Shown: positions 6,962 to 14,577 of the stretch, one piece after another
Layout: each line of letters starts with the position of its first letter
Position numbering within the stretch: position 1 is the first letter of the stretch
Made by a program: the position numbers and the translations under genes
NCBI GenBank assembly: GCA_934569225.1
Contig: CAKTKC010000020.1
Location: 1-57,620 of the forward strand
Direction of reading: 5' to 3'
DNA from: an uncultured Oscillospiraceae bacterium
GTDB taxonomy: Bacteria > Bacillota > Clostridia > Oscillospirales > Oscillospiraceae
Length of the DNA: 57,620 nucleotides
The notes under the pieces: generated by a model
What the model saw: the letters and a program-made list of their open reading frames with translations, nothing else
Database searches by the model: none
Told to the model about the DNA's origin: nothing

Positions 6962-7822
6962 ATGGCATCACAGAAAGGACTTGGCAAGGGTCTGGGGGCG
7001 CTTCTGGGGGATTTCAGTGAAGAACCTCTGGAGAAAAGCGCATATCAGCTGCTGCCGATCTACAAGGTAGAACCCAACCCCGACCAGCCCCGGCAGGACT
7101 TCGACGAGGAAGAATTGCAGGCGCTGGCGGATTCCATCACCGTTCACGGCATCATTCAGCCCCTGACGGTGCGGGAAATGCCCAACGGCTACTATCAGAT
7201 TATTGCCGGTGAACGGCGCTGGCGTGCCGCCCGGATGGCAAATTTGAGCGACGTGCCCGCGGTGATCATCGAGGCCGACGACAAGAAAGCCATGGAACTG
7301 GCGCTGATTGAAAATTTGCAGCGTCAGGACCTGAACCCCTTGGAAGAAGCGCTGGGGTATCAGACGCTGATGAATGAGTACGGCCTGACCCAGGAGGAGG
7401 CCGCCGGTCGGGTAGGGAAGTCCCGTCCCGCCGTGGCGAACGCTCTGCGGCTGCTGGGACTATGTCCCGAGGTGCAGGAGCGCGTCCGGAAGGGCGAGCT
7501 GTCCGCCGGTCACGCCCGGGCGATTTTGCAGCTGAAATCTGAGAAAAAACAGCAGGAGGCCGCTCAGAAAATTGTTGCATTGGGGCTGTCCGTCCGTCAG
7601 GCGGAGCTGCTGTGCAAGAACATGAGCAAGGAGCCTGTGCCCCAGAGAAAGGAAGTTTTCGCGGTGGACTACGTGGCCGAATGCGAAAAATCCCTGAGCA
7701 AGCACCTTGGCCGGGGCATCAAGATCGTCAACGGCAAGCGCAAGGGGCACTTTGAGCTGGAATTCTATGGGCAGGAAGATTTGCAGAATCTGCTGGACGC
7801 CCTGATGAAAATACAAAAATAA
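6962..7822 (+). CDS. parB: Chromosome-partitioning protein ParB (Spo0J)
   Basis: A 286-residue ParB. The N terminus has KGLGKGLGALLG. The CTP-binding domain has the motif GERRWRA and the conserved ENLQRQDLNPLEEA. A helix-turn-helix follows at about 130-160 (TQEEAAGRVGKSRPAVANAL), then a C-terminal dimer region. It binds parS and slides as a CTP clamp. The ATG at 6962 has AAAGGAG 6 bases upstream; an in-frame GTG at 6938 overlapping the parA stop is less likely. It forms an operon with parA. Confidence 0.96.
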   Translation: MASQKGLGKGLGALLGDFSEEPLEKSAYQLLPIYKVEPNPDQPRQDFDEEELQALADSITVHGIIQPLTVREMPNGYYQIIAGERRWRAARMANLSDVPAVIIEADDKKAMELALIENLQRQDLNPLEEALGYQTLMNEYGLTQEEAAGRVGKSRPAVANALRLLGLCPEVQERVRKGELSAGHARAILQLKSEKKQQEAAQKIVALGLSVRQAELLCKNMSKEPVPQRKEVFAVDYVAECEKSLSKHLGRGIKIVNGKRKGHFELEFYGQEDLQNLLDALMKIQK

Positions 7823-7856
7823 CAAATCAATTTCCATTCTAAGGAGAGGTAACATC

Positions 7857-9188
7857 ATGCTGGACATCAAGAAAATCAAGGAAAATCCCGACGCCGTCAA
7901 GGCCGGTCTGCGGGCAAAGGAAGTGGACTGCGACGCTACCGTCGACCGCATTCTGGAGCTGGACGCAAAGATCCGCACCCTGAAGACCAACACCGAGACC
8001 CAGACCGCCCAGAAGAACAAGCTGGCGAAGGAAAACGGCAAGCTCTTCGGCATGAAGAAGAAGGCCGAGAAGGAAGGCAAAGACGTGTCCGAGCTGGACG
8101 CCACCATTGCCGCCAACAATGCCCAGTCCGTGCAGATCGCCGAGGCGATCGAGCAGGAGCTGGCCGAGCTGAAGACCCTCAGCGACGAATACCGCGTCGC
8201 CATGCTGAGCCTGCCCAACCTGCCCGACCCCGACCTGAAGCCCGGCGGAAAGGAAAACAACGAACCCCTGCGCTACTTTGGCGAGCCTCATAAGTTTGAC
8301 TTCACCCCCAAGCACCATGTTGACCTGTGCGAGGGTCTGGGTCTGATTGACTACGACCGGGGCGTCAAGCTGGCCGGTTCCGGCTTCTGGATGTATAAGG
8401 GCATGGGCGCACGTCTGGAGTGGGCGCTGCTGAACTACTTCATTGACTGCCACATCGCCGACGGCTACGAGTTCATCCTGCCGCCCCACATGCTGGAGTA
8501 CCAGTGCGGCGAGACGGCCGGTCAGTTCCCCAAGTTTGCCGACGAGGTCTATAAGATTGCGAACCCCACCGACGACCGCGTCCACTACATGCTGCCCACC
8601 GCGGAAGCTGCCCTCTGCTCCATCTACCGGGACGAGATTCTCACCGAAGCCGAGCTGCCCCGGAAGTTCTTCGCTTACACCCCCTGCTTCCGTCGGGAAG
8701 CCGGTTCCGGCCATGCCGACGAGCGGGGCATGGTGCGCGGCCACCAGTTCAACAAGGTGGAAATGTTCCATTTCACCCGCCCCGAGGATTCCGACGCGGC
8801 CTTTGAGGAGCTGGTGCGCAAAGCTGAGAATCTGGTAAAGGGTCTGGGCTTCCACTTCCGTACCGTGAAGCTGGCCGCGGGCGACTGCTCCGCTTCCATG
8901 GCACGGACTTACGATATTGAGATTCAGATTCCTTCCATGAACGGCTACAAGGAGGTTTCCTCCGTGTCCAACGCCCGGGATTATCAGGCGCGCCGCGGCA
9001 ACATCCGTTTCCGCCGGGAAGCCACCGGCAAGCCCGAGTTCGTCCACACCCTGAACGGCTCCGGCCTGGCCACCTCCCGTATCTTCCCCGCCATGGTGGA
9101 GCAGAACCAGAGAGCTGACGGCTCCATCGTGGTGCCCGAAGTTCTGCGGAAATACCTGGGCGGCATCGAAGTCATCGAGAAGAAATAA
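7857..9188 (+). CDS. serS: Seryl-tRNA synthetase
   Basis: A 443-residue class II synthetase. An N-terminal antiparallel coiled-coil arm spans about 1-110 (MLDIKKIKENPDAV at the start). Motif 2 lies in TPCFRREAGSGHADERG and motif 3 in NGSGLATSRIFPAM. It charges tRNA-Ser in the cytosol. AAGGAGAGG lies before the ATG. The gap from parB is only 34 bases, with no room for a T-box, so it is probably read from the parAB transcript or a near promoter. The length is slightly above the usual 425 residues. Confidence 0.97.
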   Translation: MLDIKKIKENPDAVKAGLRAKEVDCDATVDRILELDAKIRTLKTNTETQTAQKNKLAKENGKLFGMKKKAEKEGKDVSELDATIAANNAQSVQIAEAIEQELAELKTLSDEYRVAMLSLPNLPDPDLKPGGKENNEPLRYFGEPHKFDFTPKHHVDLCEGLGLIDYDRGVKLAGSGFWMYKGMGARLEWALLNYFIDCHIADGYEFILPPHMLEYQCGETAGQFPKFADEVYKIANPTDDRVHYMLPTAEAALCSIYRDEILTEAELPRKFFAYTPCFRREAGSGHADERGMVRGHQFNKVEMFHFTRPEDSDAAFEELVRKAENLVKGLGFHFRTVKLAAGDCSASMARTYDIEIQIPSMNGYKEVSSVSNARDYQARRGNIRFRREATGKPEFVHTLNGSGLATSRIFPAMVEQNQRADGSIVVPEVLRKYLGGIEVIEKK

Positions 9189-9200
9189 GGGAGACGCGCC

Positions 9201-9662
9201 ATGAAAAATCCCGTGAAAAAGCCCTCATGGTGGGACGAATTTGCCGCCTTTGCCATTAAGGGCAACGCCATGGCGCTGGCCGTCGGTACCATCATCGGCG
9301 CGGCGTTCTCCACCATCACCAAAAGCCTGACCGACGATATCATCATGCCCATCGTGTCCATCTTCATGGGCGGCATCGATTTTTCGGAAATGAAGATTGT
9401 TCTGCCCCGGCTGTTTGGGGAGCCTGTGGTGGACGACGCCGGAAATGTGGTTCTGAACACCCTGAACTACGGCAACTTCATCTCCGCCGTTATCAACTTT
9501 CTGATTCTGGCGCTGGTGGTGTTTTTCCTGGTGAAGAGCCTGAATAAGCTGACGGAGCTGGGCAAGAAGAAGGAAGAGGCCGCCCCCGCCGAGCCGCCCA
9601 AGCCCAGCAACGAGGAAGTGCTTCTCACCGAAATCCGTGACCTGCTGAAGGAGCAGAAATAA
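9201..9662 (+). CDS. mscL: Large-conductance mechanosensitive channel MscL
   Basis: A 153-residue protein with the MscL core. The N-terminal amphipathic helix is followed by TM1 (AMALAVGTIIGAAFSTI), a periplasmic-type loop and TM2 (FISAVINFLILALVVFFLV). A charged Glu/Pro-rich tail ends in a cytoplasmic helix. It releases solutes upon osmotic downshock. AGGGAG precedes the ATG. It lies 12 bases after serS and 3 bases before the epimerase gene, so all three likely share a transcript. Confidence 0.95.
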   Translation: MKNPVKKPSWWDEFAAFAIKGNAMALAVGTIIGAAFSTITKSLTDDIIMPIVSIFMGGIDFSEMKIVLPRLFGEPVVDDAGNVVLNTLNYGNFISAVINFLILALVVFFLVKSLNKLTELGKKKEEAAPAEPPKPSNEEVLLTEIRDLLKEQK

Positions 9663-9665
9663 GCC

Positions 9666-10547
9666 ATGGAATACGCGATTGAAAACGAGTATCTGATCGT
9701 CACCGTCACCACCTGGGGTGCCCAGGTGAAAAGCGTGGTGCGGAAATTCGACGACGTGGAGCACATGTGGCAGGCGGACGAACGTGTCTGGGGCTATCAC
9801 GCGCCCATTCTGTTCCCCCACGCCGGAAAGGTCGTGGACGGCCTGATTGAAGCGAAGGGCGAGGTATATCAGGCGAAACAGCACGGCTTCGCCCGGCTGA
9901 TGGAGCATACGCTTGTGCGGCAGACGGAGGACACCATTGTGATGGAACTGCGCAGCAGCGAGGAAACACTGCGGATGTTCCCCTATGCGTTCCGGCTGGT
10001 CTCCACTTTCACGCTGGACGGGGATACCCTGCACCACAAGCTGACAGTGGAAAATTGGGACACCGACAAGCTGTATTTTGGCATTGGGTACCATCCCGCC
10101 TTCGCCGTTCCCTTTGACGACGAGCATACACTGTCGGACTACGAGCTTCGGTTCAGCGAGCCGGAGTCCCCCATCTGCCTGGGCTGTCAGCCGCTGGGGC
10201 TGATTCACGGGGATTTCTACACCCTGGGGAACAATATCCGCACCCTTCCCATCACCCGGGAGCTGTTCGCCAACGACAGCCACTGCATGGTGAATCTCCG
10301 ATCCCACAAGCTGGGAATTTACGAGAAGGGCACCGGCCGGGCGGTGGTATGCGACATCTCAGAGTTCCCGTACACGCTGCTCTGGTCGATGCCCGGCGGA
10401 GAGCCGAGGTTTGTGTGCATCGAGCCGTGGCACAGCCTTCCCAGCCCGGAGGACGGTTCCATCCGCTGGGAGGAAAAGCCCGCCGCCGCCATTCTGGAGC
10501 CGGGCGAAAGCTGGAGCTGCAATTTGAGTACATCCTTTATTAGATAA
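9666..10547 (+). CDS. Aldose 1-epimerase family protein (LacX-like)
   Basis: A 293-residue galactose-mutarotase-fold protein. Motifs include KQHGFAR with the conserved His, GYHPAFAVPF with the second His, and CIEPWHSLP with the catalytic-type Glu. This matches the LacX/YphB-like subgroup rather than classical GalM. It would interconvert anomers of a sugar or sugar phosphate; the substrate is not known. It starts 3 bases after the mscL stop and is followed by a strong terminator. Confidence 0.88.
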   Translation: MEYAIENEYLIVTVTTWGAQVKSVVRKFDDVEHMWQADERVWGYHAPILFPHAGKVVDGLIEAKGEVYQAKQHGFARLMEHTLVRQTEDTIVMELRSSEETLRMFPYAFRLVSTFTLDGDTLHHKLTVENWDTDKLYFGIGYHPAFAVPFDDEHTLSDYELRFSEPESPICLGCQPLGLIHGDFYTLGNNIRTLPITRELFANDSHCMVNLRSHKLGIYEKGTGRAVVCDISEFPYTLLWSMPGGEPRFVCIEPWHSLPSPEDGSIRWEEKPAAAILEPGESWSCNLSTSFIR

Positions 10548-10552
10548 GCGAT

Positions 10553-10585
10553 ACCCCCGCTGCAAAAGCAGCGGGGGTCATTTTA
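10553..10585 (+). terminator. Terminator of the parAB-serS-mscL-epimerase block
   Basis: ACCCCCGCTGC, AAAA loop, GCAGCGGGGGT, then CATTTTAT. The stem is a perfect 11 bp. Confidence 0.9.
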
Positions 10586-10595
10586 TAGGGCACAG

Positions 10596-10716
10596 CCCCT
10601 TGGCTCTCCCTCTGGGAGAGCTGTCACCGAAGGTGACTGAGAGGGTATTGCACCCTGGTATACCCTCTCAGTCCTCGCTTCGCTCAGCCACCTCTCCCAT
10701 AGGGAGAGGCAAGGGG
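10596..10716. repeat. CTCTCCC interspersed repeat, copy 1
   Basis: Two modules face each other: GGCTCTCCCtctGGGAGAGC with GTCACCGAAGGTGAC and GAGAGGGT, then ACCCTCTCAG with CCTCGCTTCGCTCAG and CCTCTCCCATAGGGAGAGG. Each module is itself built of small hairpins. The unit is the reverse complement of the one at 11389-11510. This repeat type is frequent in gut Clostridia genomes. It is followed by TTATCCCACAGTGCCTGTT, half of a hairpin that also accompanies the other two copies. Confidence 0.9.
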
Positions 10717-10725
10717 TGCAATTTA

Positions 10726-11022
10726 TTATCCCACAGTGCCTGTTAACTTTCTAATGCGCTCCGCCCATTTTATCCGGGTTTTGGCTTTATAAGCGCGTCG
10801 GAGGTCGTCGTCAATCAGGGACTCCACTGGAACGTCAAACAGGTTTCTGATATTTTTCAGGCAGGCGGCATCTACGTCGAAGCTTCTGCCGGTTTCCCAG
10901 TCCCGGATAACTTTTGGGTAAGAGCAGATCAGATTTGCCAGCTCCCAGCGGCTGTAATGGTGCCGTCTGCGGAGAAATCGAAGATTTTTCCCGAATTGAC
11001 GGTTGTTGAGTACCACGATCAT
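10726..11022 (-). CDS. Small helix-turn-helix (XRE-like) regulator
   Basis: A 98-residue protein with an N-terminal helix-turn-helix (about 8-60). It reads GKNLRFLRRRHHYSRWELAN and WETGRSFDVDAACLKNIRNLF, a pattern of Cro/CI-type proteins. The C-terminal third is basic (KAKTRIKWAERIRKL). The last codons (LTGTVG) are encoded by the half-hairpin attached to the CTCTCCC repeat, so the tail may be derived from repeat DNA. It is divergent from a ribbon-helix-helix gene and the two likely share an operator region. The composition is AT-richer than the flanks. The target is unknown. Confidence 0.75.
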   Translation of the reverse strand: MIVVLNNRQFGKNLRFLRRRHHYSRWELANLICSYPKVIRDWETGRSFDVDAACLKNIRNLFDVPVESLIDDDLRRAYKAKTRIKWAERIRKLTGTVG

Positions 11023-11128
11023 ACTATCACCCTATGTAAATATTACTGAGTATTATTATATATTATTGAATATGTATTGTCAATAAAATATCCGATAAAA
11101 TGCTATACTATCCTCCGGGTGATTATGT
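11023..11128. promoter_or_regulatory. AT-rich divergent control region
   Basis: This 106-bp stretch is the most AT-rich of the area. It has repeated TATTACTGAG, TATTATTATA and TATTATTGAA blocks that could be operators for the small HTH protein. Toward the plus strand TTGTCA and TATACT are present but 21 bases apart, longer than usual, so promoter placement is uncertain. Confidence 0.45.
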
Positions 11129-11284
11129 ATGAAGCCATTAAAAGAAAGAATCAGCATCACAATCGACGGTGACTTGCTGGAAAAACTTAGGGAAAAGGCA
11201 GACGAAGATTGCCGCCCGCTGTCACAGTACATTAACCTTGTCCTGAGAAAGCATGTGGAACAGGAAGAGAAAAAGCAGAAATAA
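11129..11284 (+). CDS. Small ribbon-helix-helix protein
   Basis: A 51-residue protein. The strand MKPLKERISITIDGDLLEKL is followed by a helix ending REKAD, then a Ser-containing turn and the helix SQYINLVLRKHVEQ. This is the Arc/CopG ribbon-helix-helix pattern, which binds DNA as a dimer. No obvious toxin gene is beside it; the only partner is the divergent HTH gene. The ribosome site is poor (GGGTGAT). An alternative ATG 4 bases upstream is out of frame. Confidence 0.7.
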   Translation: MKPLKERISITIDGDLLEKLREKADEDCRPLSQYINLVLRKHVEQEEKKQK

Positions 11285-11321
11285 ATCCCGCTGCAATGGG
11301 CGGGTCACATCAGATAGTGAA

Positions 11322-11355
11322 AGGCACAGTGGGTAATCCGCTGTGCCTGTTCTTG
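11322..11355 (+). terminator. Hairpin after the RHH gene
   Basis: AGGCACAG, a loop containing GGGTAATCC, CTGTGCCT, then GTTCTTGT. It resembles the hairpin at 28731-28764 and half of it recurs at 10726-10744. It therefore seems to travel with the CTCTCCC repeat and may also act as a terminator. Confidence 0.55.
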
Positions 11356-11388
11356 TATTCAAATAGATTGAATGGCGTTCTTCCAGCA

Positions 11389-11510
11389 CCCCTTGCCTCT
11401 CCCTATGGGAGAGGTGGCCGAGCGAAGCGAGGTCGGAGAGGGGAAAACAGGCTGCAATACCCTCTCAGTCACCTTCGGTGACAGCTCTCCCAAAGGGAGA
11501 GCCAAGGGTT
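11389..11510. repeat. CTCTCCC interspersed repeat, copy 2 (inverted)
   Basis: This is the same two-module repeat as 10596-10716 but inverted: CCTTGCCTCTCCCTATGGG first, then CCCTCTCAG, GTCACCTTCGGTGAC and CTCTCCCAAAGGGAGAG. Together the two copies bracket the HTH/RHH gene pair as a pair of inverted repeats. Confidence 0.9.
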
Positions 11511-11523
11511 CTTTGACAACAGC

Positions 11524-11560
11524 AAAAGTGCTGCCCAGTCATGGCCGGGCAGCACTTTTT
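11524..11560 (-). terminator. Terminator of guaB
   Basis: GTGCTGCCC, a 10-base loop, GGGCAGCAC, with A-runs and T-runs on both sides, so it could act in both directions. It lies 14 bases past the guaB stop on the minus strand. Confidence 0.88.
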
Positions 11561-11573
11561 ATATGATTGTCGT

Positions 11574-13079
11574 TTACTTCACCGGAGAAGAGCTTCTCAG
11601 CGTCACATCGTGATACCCACCCTCTACAATGGACACGGAGGATACCAGCGTCAGCTTGGCGTTCTTTTGCAGGTCGGGGATGCTTGTCACGCCTACGTTG
11701 CACATGGTGGATTTGACCTTGTACAGAGACGATTCCACGTTGTCATGCAGGGGGCCGGCGTAGGTGACGTAGGAGTCCACGCCTTCCTCAAAGCTGAGCT
11801 TGGCAGAGCCGCCCAGGTCGTAGCGCTGCCAGTTCCGGGCACGGTTGGAGCCTTCGCCCCAGTATTCCTTCATGTATGCGCCGTTGACCATGACCTTGTT
11901 GGTGGGGCTTTCGTCGAACCGGGCGAAGTAACGGCCCAGCATCAGGAAGTCCGCACCCATGGCCAGCGCCAGGGTCATGTGGTAGTCGTGGACAATGCCG
12001 CCGTCGGAGCAGATGGGCACGTAGATGCCCGTTTCCTTGAAGTATTCGTCACGGGCTGCGGCGACCTCGATCAGCGCGGTGGCCTGACCCCGGCCGATGC
12101 CCTTGGTCTCCCGGGTAATGCAGATGGAACCGCCGCCGATGCCGACCTTCACAAAGTCAGCGCCGGCTTCCGCCAGGAAACGGAATCCGTCCTTGTCCAC
12201 CACGTTGCCGGCGCCGATCTTCACGGTGTCGCCGTAGGTGTCCCGCACCCATTTGATGGTCTTTTCCTGCCAGCAGGTGTAGCCCTCGGAGGAGTCGATC
12301 ACCAGCACGTCCGCACCGGCTTCCAGCAGGGCGGGAATGCGGGTGGCGTAGTCACGGGTGTTGATGCCCGCGCCTACCAGATAGCGCTTCTTGTTGTCCA
12401 GCAGCTCCAGGGGATTGTCCTTGTGGGAGGAGTAGTCCTTCCGGAACACGAAATACATCAGGTGGTCATTCTCGTCCACGATGGGCAGGCTGTTGAGCTT
12501 GTGCTCCCAGATGATGTCGTTGGCTTCCTTCAGCGTGGTTTCCGCAGGGGCGGTGACCAGCTTCTGACGGGGGGTCATGAAGTCCTTTACTTTGTCGGTG
12601 GGATCCATACGGCTGACACGGTAGTCGCGGCTGGTGACGATGCCCAGGAGCTTGCCGTTGGCGGTGCCGTCCTCGGTGATGGCCACGGTGGAGAAGCCGT
12701 TGCGCTCCTTCAGCGCCAGCACGTCGGCCAGAGTGGCTTCCGGGGTCAGATTGGAGGCGGAGGTGACAAAACCGGCCTTATAGCCCTTCACCCGTGCCAC
12801 CATGGCGGCCTGATTCTCGATGGACTGGGAGCCGAAAATGAAGCTGATGCCGCCTTCCTTTGCCAGCGCGATGGCAAGGGTGTCGTTGGAGACGGACTGC
12901 ATGACGGCGGACGTCAGCGGCACGTTCAGGGAAATCGCCGGTTCTTCCGCGCCCTTGCGATACTTGACAAGGGGCGTCTTCAGACTGACATTATTGGGAA
13001 TGCAGTCTTCCGAGGTGTAGCCGGGAATCAGAAGATACTCGCTGAAGGTGTGGCTGGGTTCCGGGTAATAATATGCCAT
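11574..13079 (-). CDS. guaB: IMP dehydrogenase, Tritrichomonas foetus-type
   Basis: A 501-residue IMPDH that makes XMP from IMP in guanine nucleotide synthesis. The barrel is interrupted by a tandem CBS module at about 95-220. The catalytic loop is [18 protein letters not shown] with the active Cys. The flap contains [17 protein letters not shown]. The N terminus [15 protein letters not shown] and the whole C-terminal part closely follow what I remember of the T. foetus enzyme rather than the usual bacterial GuaB. AGGAGG lies 8 bases before the ATG. It has its own terminator. A 573-codon frame on the opposite strand is a shadow. Confidence 0.95.
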   Translation of the reverse strand: MAYYYPEPSHTFSEYLLIPGYTSEDCIPNNVSLKTPLVKYRKGAEEPAISLNVPLTSAVMQSVSNDTLAIALAKEGGISFIFGSQSIENQAAMVARVKGYKAGFVTSASNLTPEATLADVLALKERNGFSTVAITEDGTANGKLLGIVTSRDYRVSRMDPTDKVKDFMTPRQKLVTAPAETTLKEANDIIWEHKLNSLPIVDENDHLMYFVFRKDYSSHKDNPLELLDNKKRYLVGAGINTRDYATRIPALLEAGADVLVIDSSEGYTCWQEKTIKWVRDTYGDTVKIGAGNVVDKDGFRFLAEAGADFVKVGIGGGSICITRETKGIGRGQATALIEVAAARDEYFKETGIYVPICSDGGIVHDYHMTLALAMGADFLMLGRYFARFDESPTNKVMVNGAYMKEYWGEGSNRARNWQRYDLGGSAKLSFEEGVDSYVTYAGPLHDNVESSLYKVKSTMCNVGVTSIPDLQKNAKLTLVSSVSIVEGGYHDVTLRSSSPVK

Positions 13080-13124
13080 TGGGATAACCTCCTAAAGGAA
13101 ATATATTTGATAAATTTATGGCTG

Positions 13125-13157
13125 CACCGCGCAATTTCACGAAGCAACTGCGCGGTG
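13125..13157 (-). terminator. Hairpin after the YitT gene
   Basis: CACCGCGCA and TGCGCGGTG form a perfect 9-bp stem directly beyond the stop of the minus-strand YitT gene. No good T-run follows (GCAGCCATAAATTT), so termination may be partial and guaB may receive read-through. Confidence 0.6.
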
Positions 13158-13162
13158 TTGTC

Positions 13163-14074
13163 TTACAATGTTTTTCTGTCCCCCGCGTCCAGAACCTCCA
13201 CAACCTCCTTGCCGGAGGAGCTGAGGTTCTTGAAATTGCCCAGAATCTCGCTCACGGGGTGAACGATGGCGAAGGTATGGGGGAACTTGTGGACGATCTG
13301 GCTCACCATCGCCACCTGGGTCTTGTTGACCACGCAGAGAAGCACGCTGGTCTCCCGGCCGGAGTACATGCCCTTGGCGGGGATGAAGGTCGCGGTGTGG
13401 TGGAGCCGGTCGATCAACTCCCTGGAAACCTCCTGGGGGGAATTGGTGATGATCTCAAAGCAGATGGCCTCCCGGCCGGACTTCATCAGCCGGTCGCCCA
13501 CGGTGGTGGACATGAAGGTGTAGAGAATGCACAGGATGACAGGCTCCATCTGGCAGCCGTAGACAAAATAGCTGACGACGGCAATGGCAGAGTTGATGGC
13601 GAAGCTCATGCCGAAAAACGGCCGGTTGGGGTGATGCTTATGGACAATGGCGGAAATGAAATCCGTGCCGCCGGTATAGGCGCTTGCCCTGATGAGAATG
13701 GAGTACACAAAGCCCTGGATCACGCCCGCGACCATGGGGCCGAGAATTTTGCTGGTGCCGTTTTCCGTGACGTAGGCGAAGGCGGACAGGTCAACCTTAT
13801 CCAGGATCAGCAGACCCAGAGAGAAGGTGATCACGTAGACCATGCTGCGGATGGCCATGGGCTTGCTGACCTCAAAATAGCACCAGGTTGCCAGAGGGAT
13901 GTTGATCAGCAGGCTCAGATAACCCACGCTGACGCCGGTGACGTACTGGATCATGGTACAGATACCGTTGATACCGGAGGGGGCGAACTGGTTTGGGAAA
14001 ACGAACAGCTCGTAATTGACAGACGCCAGCAGCGCTATGAAGGCAATGACAAGATATGTCCAGACCTTTTTCAT
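13163..14074 (-). CDS. YitT family membrane protein (DUF161 with DUF2179)
   Basis: A 303-residue protein with five or six membrane helices in the first 200 residues (YLVIAFIALLASVNYELFVF, VGYLSLLINIPLATWCYFEV, GMSFAINSAIAVVSYFV). A cytosolic DUF2179 domain forms the C-terminal third (SVLLCVVNKTQVAMVSQIV). The family is common in Firmicutes, and its transport substrate is not established. AGGAG precedes the ATG. It lies upstream of guaB on the same strand with an 83-base gap holding a hairpin. Confidence 0.92.
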   Translation of the reverse strand: MKKVWTYLVIAFIALLASVNYELFVFPNQFAPSGINGICTMIQYVTGVSVGYLSLLINIPLATWCYFEVSKPMAIRSMVYVITFSLGLLILDKVDLSAFAYVTENGTSKILGPMVAGVIQGFVYSILIRASAYTGGTDFISAIVHKHHPNRPFFGMSFAINSAIAVVSYFVYGCQMEPVILCILYTFMSTTVGDRLMKSGREAICFEIITNSPQEVSRELIDRLHHTATFIPAKGMYSGRETSVLLCVVNKTQVAMVSQIVHKFPHTFAIVHPVSEILGNFKNLSSSGKEVVEVLDAGDRKTL

Positions 14075-14111
14075 ACAGAACTCCTATGAATCTACGGCCA
14101 TTGCCGGGGTC

Positions 14112-14279
14112 TTAAGGAAGCTCTGATTAAATTGGCAAGAACTGTGAGCGAGAGATTTTCCGGCCAATCGAGATATCGGAAACGGCGAAATACTTTGTGT
14201 ATTTTCCGTTTTCGATACCGAAGAGTGGACGGAAAAGATCAGCTCACAGTCGCAGACAATTTATTCAGAGTTTCCTTAG
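14112..14279. repeat. Long palindromic repeat, copy 2
   Basis: This is a 168-bp imperfect palindrome. Ends read AAGGAAGCTCTGATTAAAT and, on the other strand, AAGGAAACTCTGAATAAAT. Inner pairs include CTGTGAGC/GCTCACAG and TTTTCCG/CGGAAAA, and the tip is AATAC-TTTGT-GTATT. Both ends are bounded by TA. The reverse complement matches the copy at 23804-23971 nearly along its whole length. There is no open frame. It lies between yitT and the dnaA promoter. Confidence 0.93.
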
Positions 14280-14459
14280 TTCACGATTCTAGCATAGATT
14301 TGTCCACGGGTCAAGGTATATTTCGACAAAATTCGCCTTTCTTGGGATAACAGGATGGGCGGTTTTTCCCCTTTTGGCGGCGGGTCGGATGTGCCCCGCC
14401 CGATTCTTTGTTCTTTCGGTGTCCCTTTCGGGAATTGATTGTTTTTCAACAAAAAAACC

Positions 14460-14488
14460 TTGTTTTTTCTGTGGAAATGTGATAAAAT
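14460..14488 (+). promoter_or_regulatory. dnaA promoter
   Basis: TTGTTT, 17 bases, TAAAAT. A TGTGGAAAT, resembling a DnaA box, overlaps the spacer and suggests autoregulation. The rest of 14280-14577 has no gene I can support; a TTGTCCACG at 14300-14308 is a weak DnaA-box-like match. Confidence 0.6.
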
Positions 14489-14577
14489 TTAGGTTGAGAG
14501 ATTATACGCAAAAATCGAGATGTTTCTACTGCTATTACCTCAATTGAGTTAGAAAAGAATAGGAAAGGAGCTGCCCT

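Noticed and set aside
7823..7856. T-box leader before serS
   Set aside because: The 34-base gap after parB is far too short for a T-box.
11129..11284. Antitoxin of a toxin-antitoxin pair
   Set aside because: The RHH fold fits an antitoxin, but no toxin-like gene adjoins it; the only neighbour is a divergent HTH regulator.
11541..13262. 573-codon plus-strand frame opposite guaB
   Set aside because: It is antisense to a clear IMPDH, with low-complexity Gly/Val/His content typical of high-GC shadow frames.
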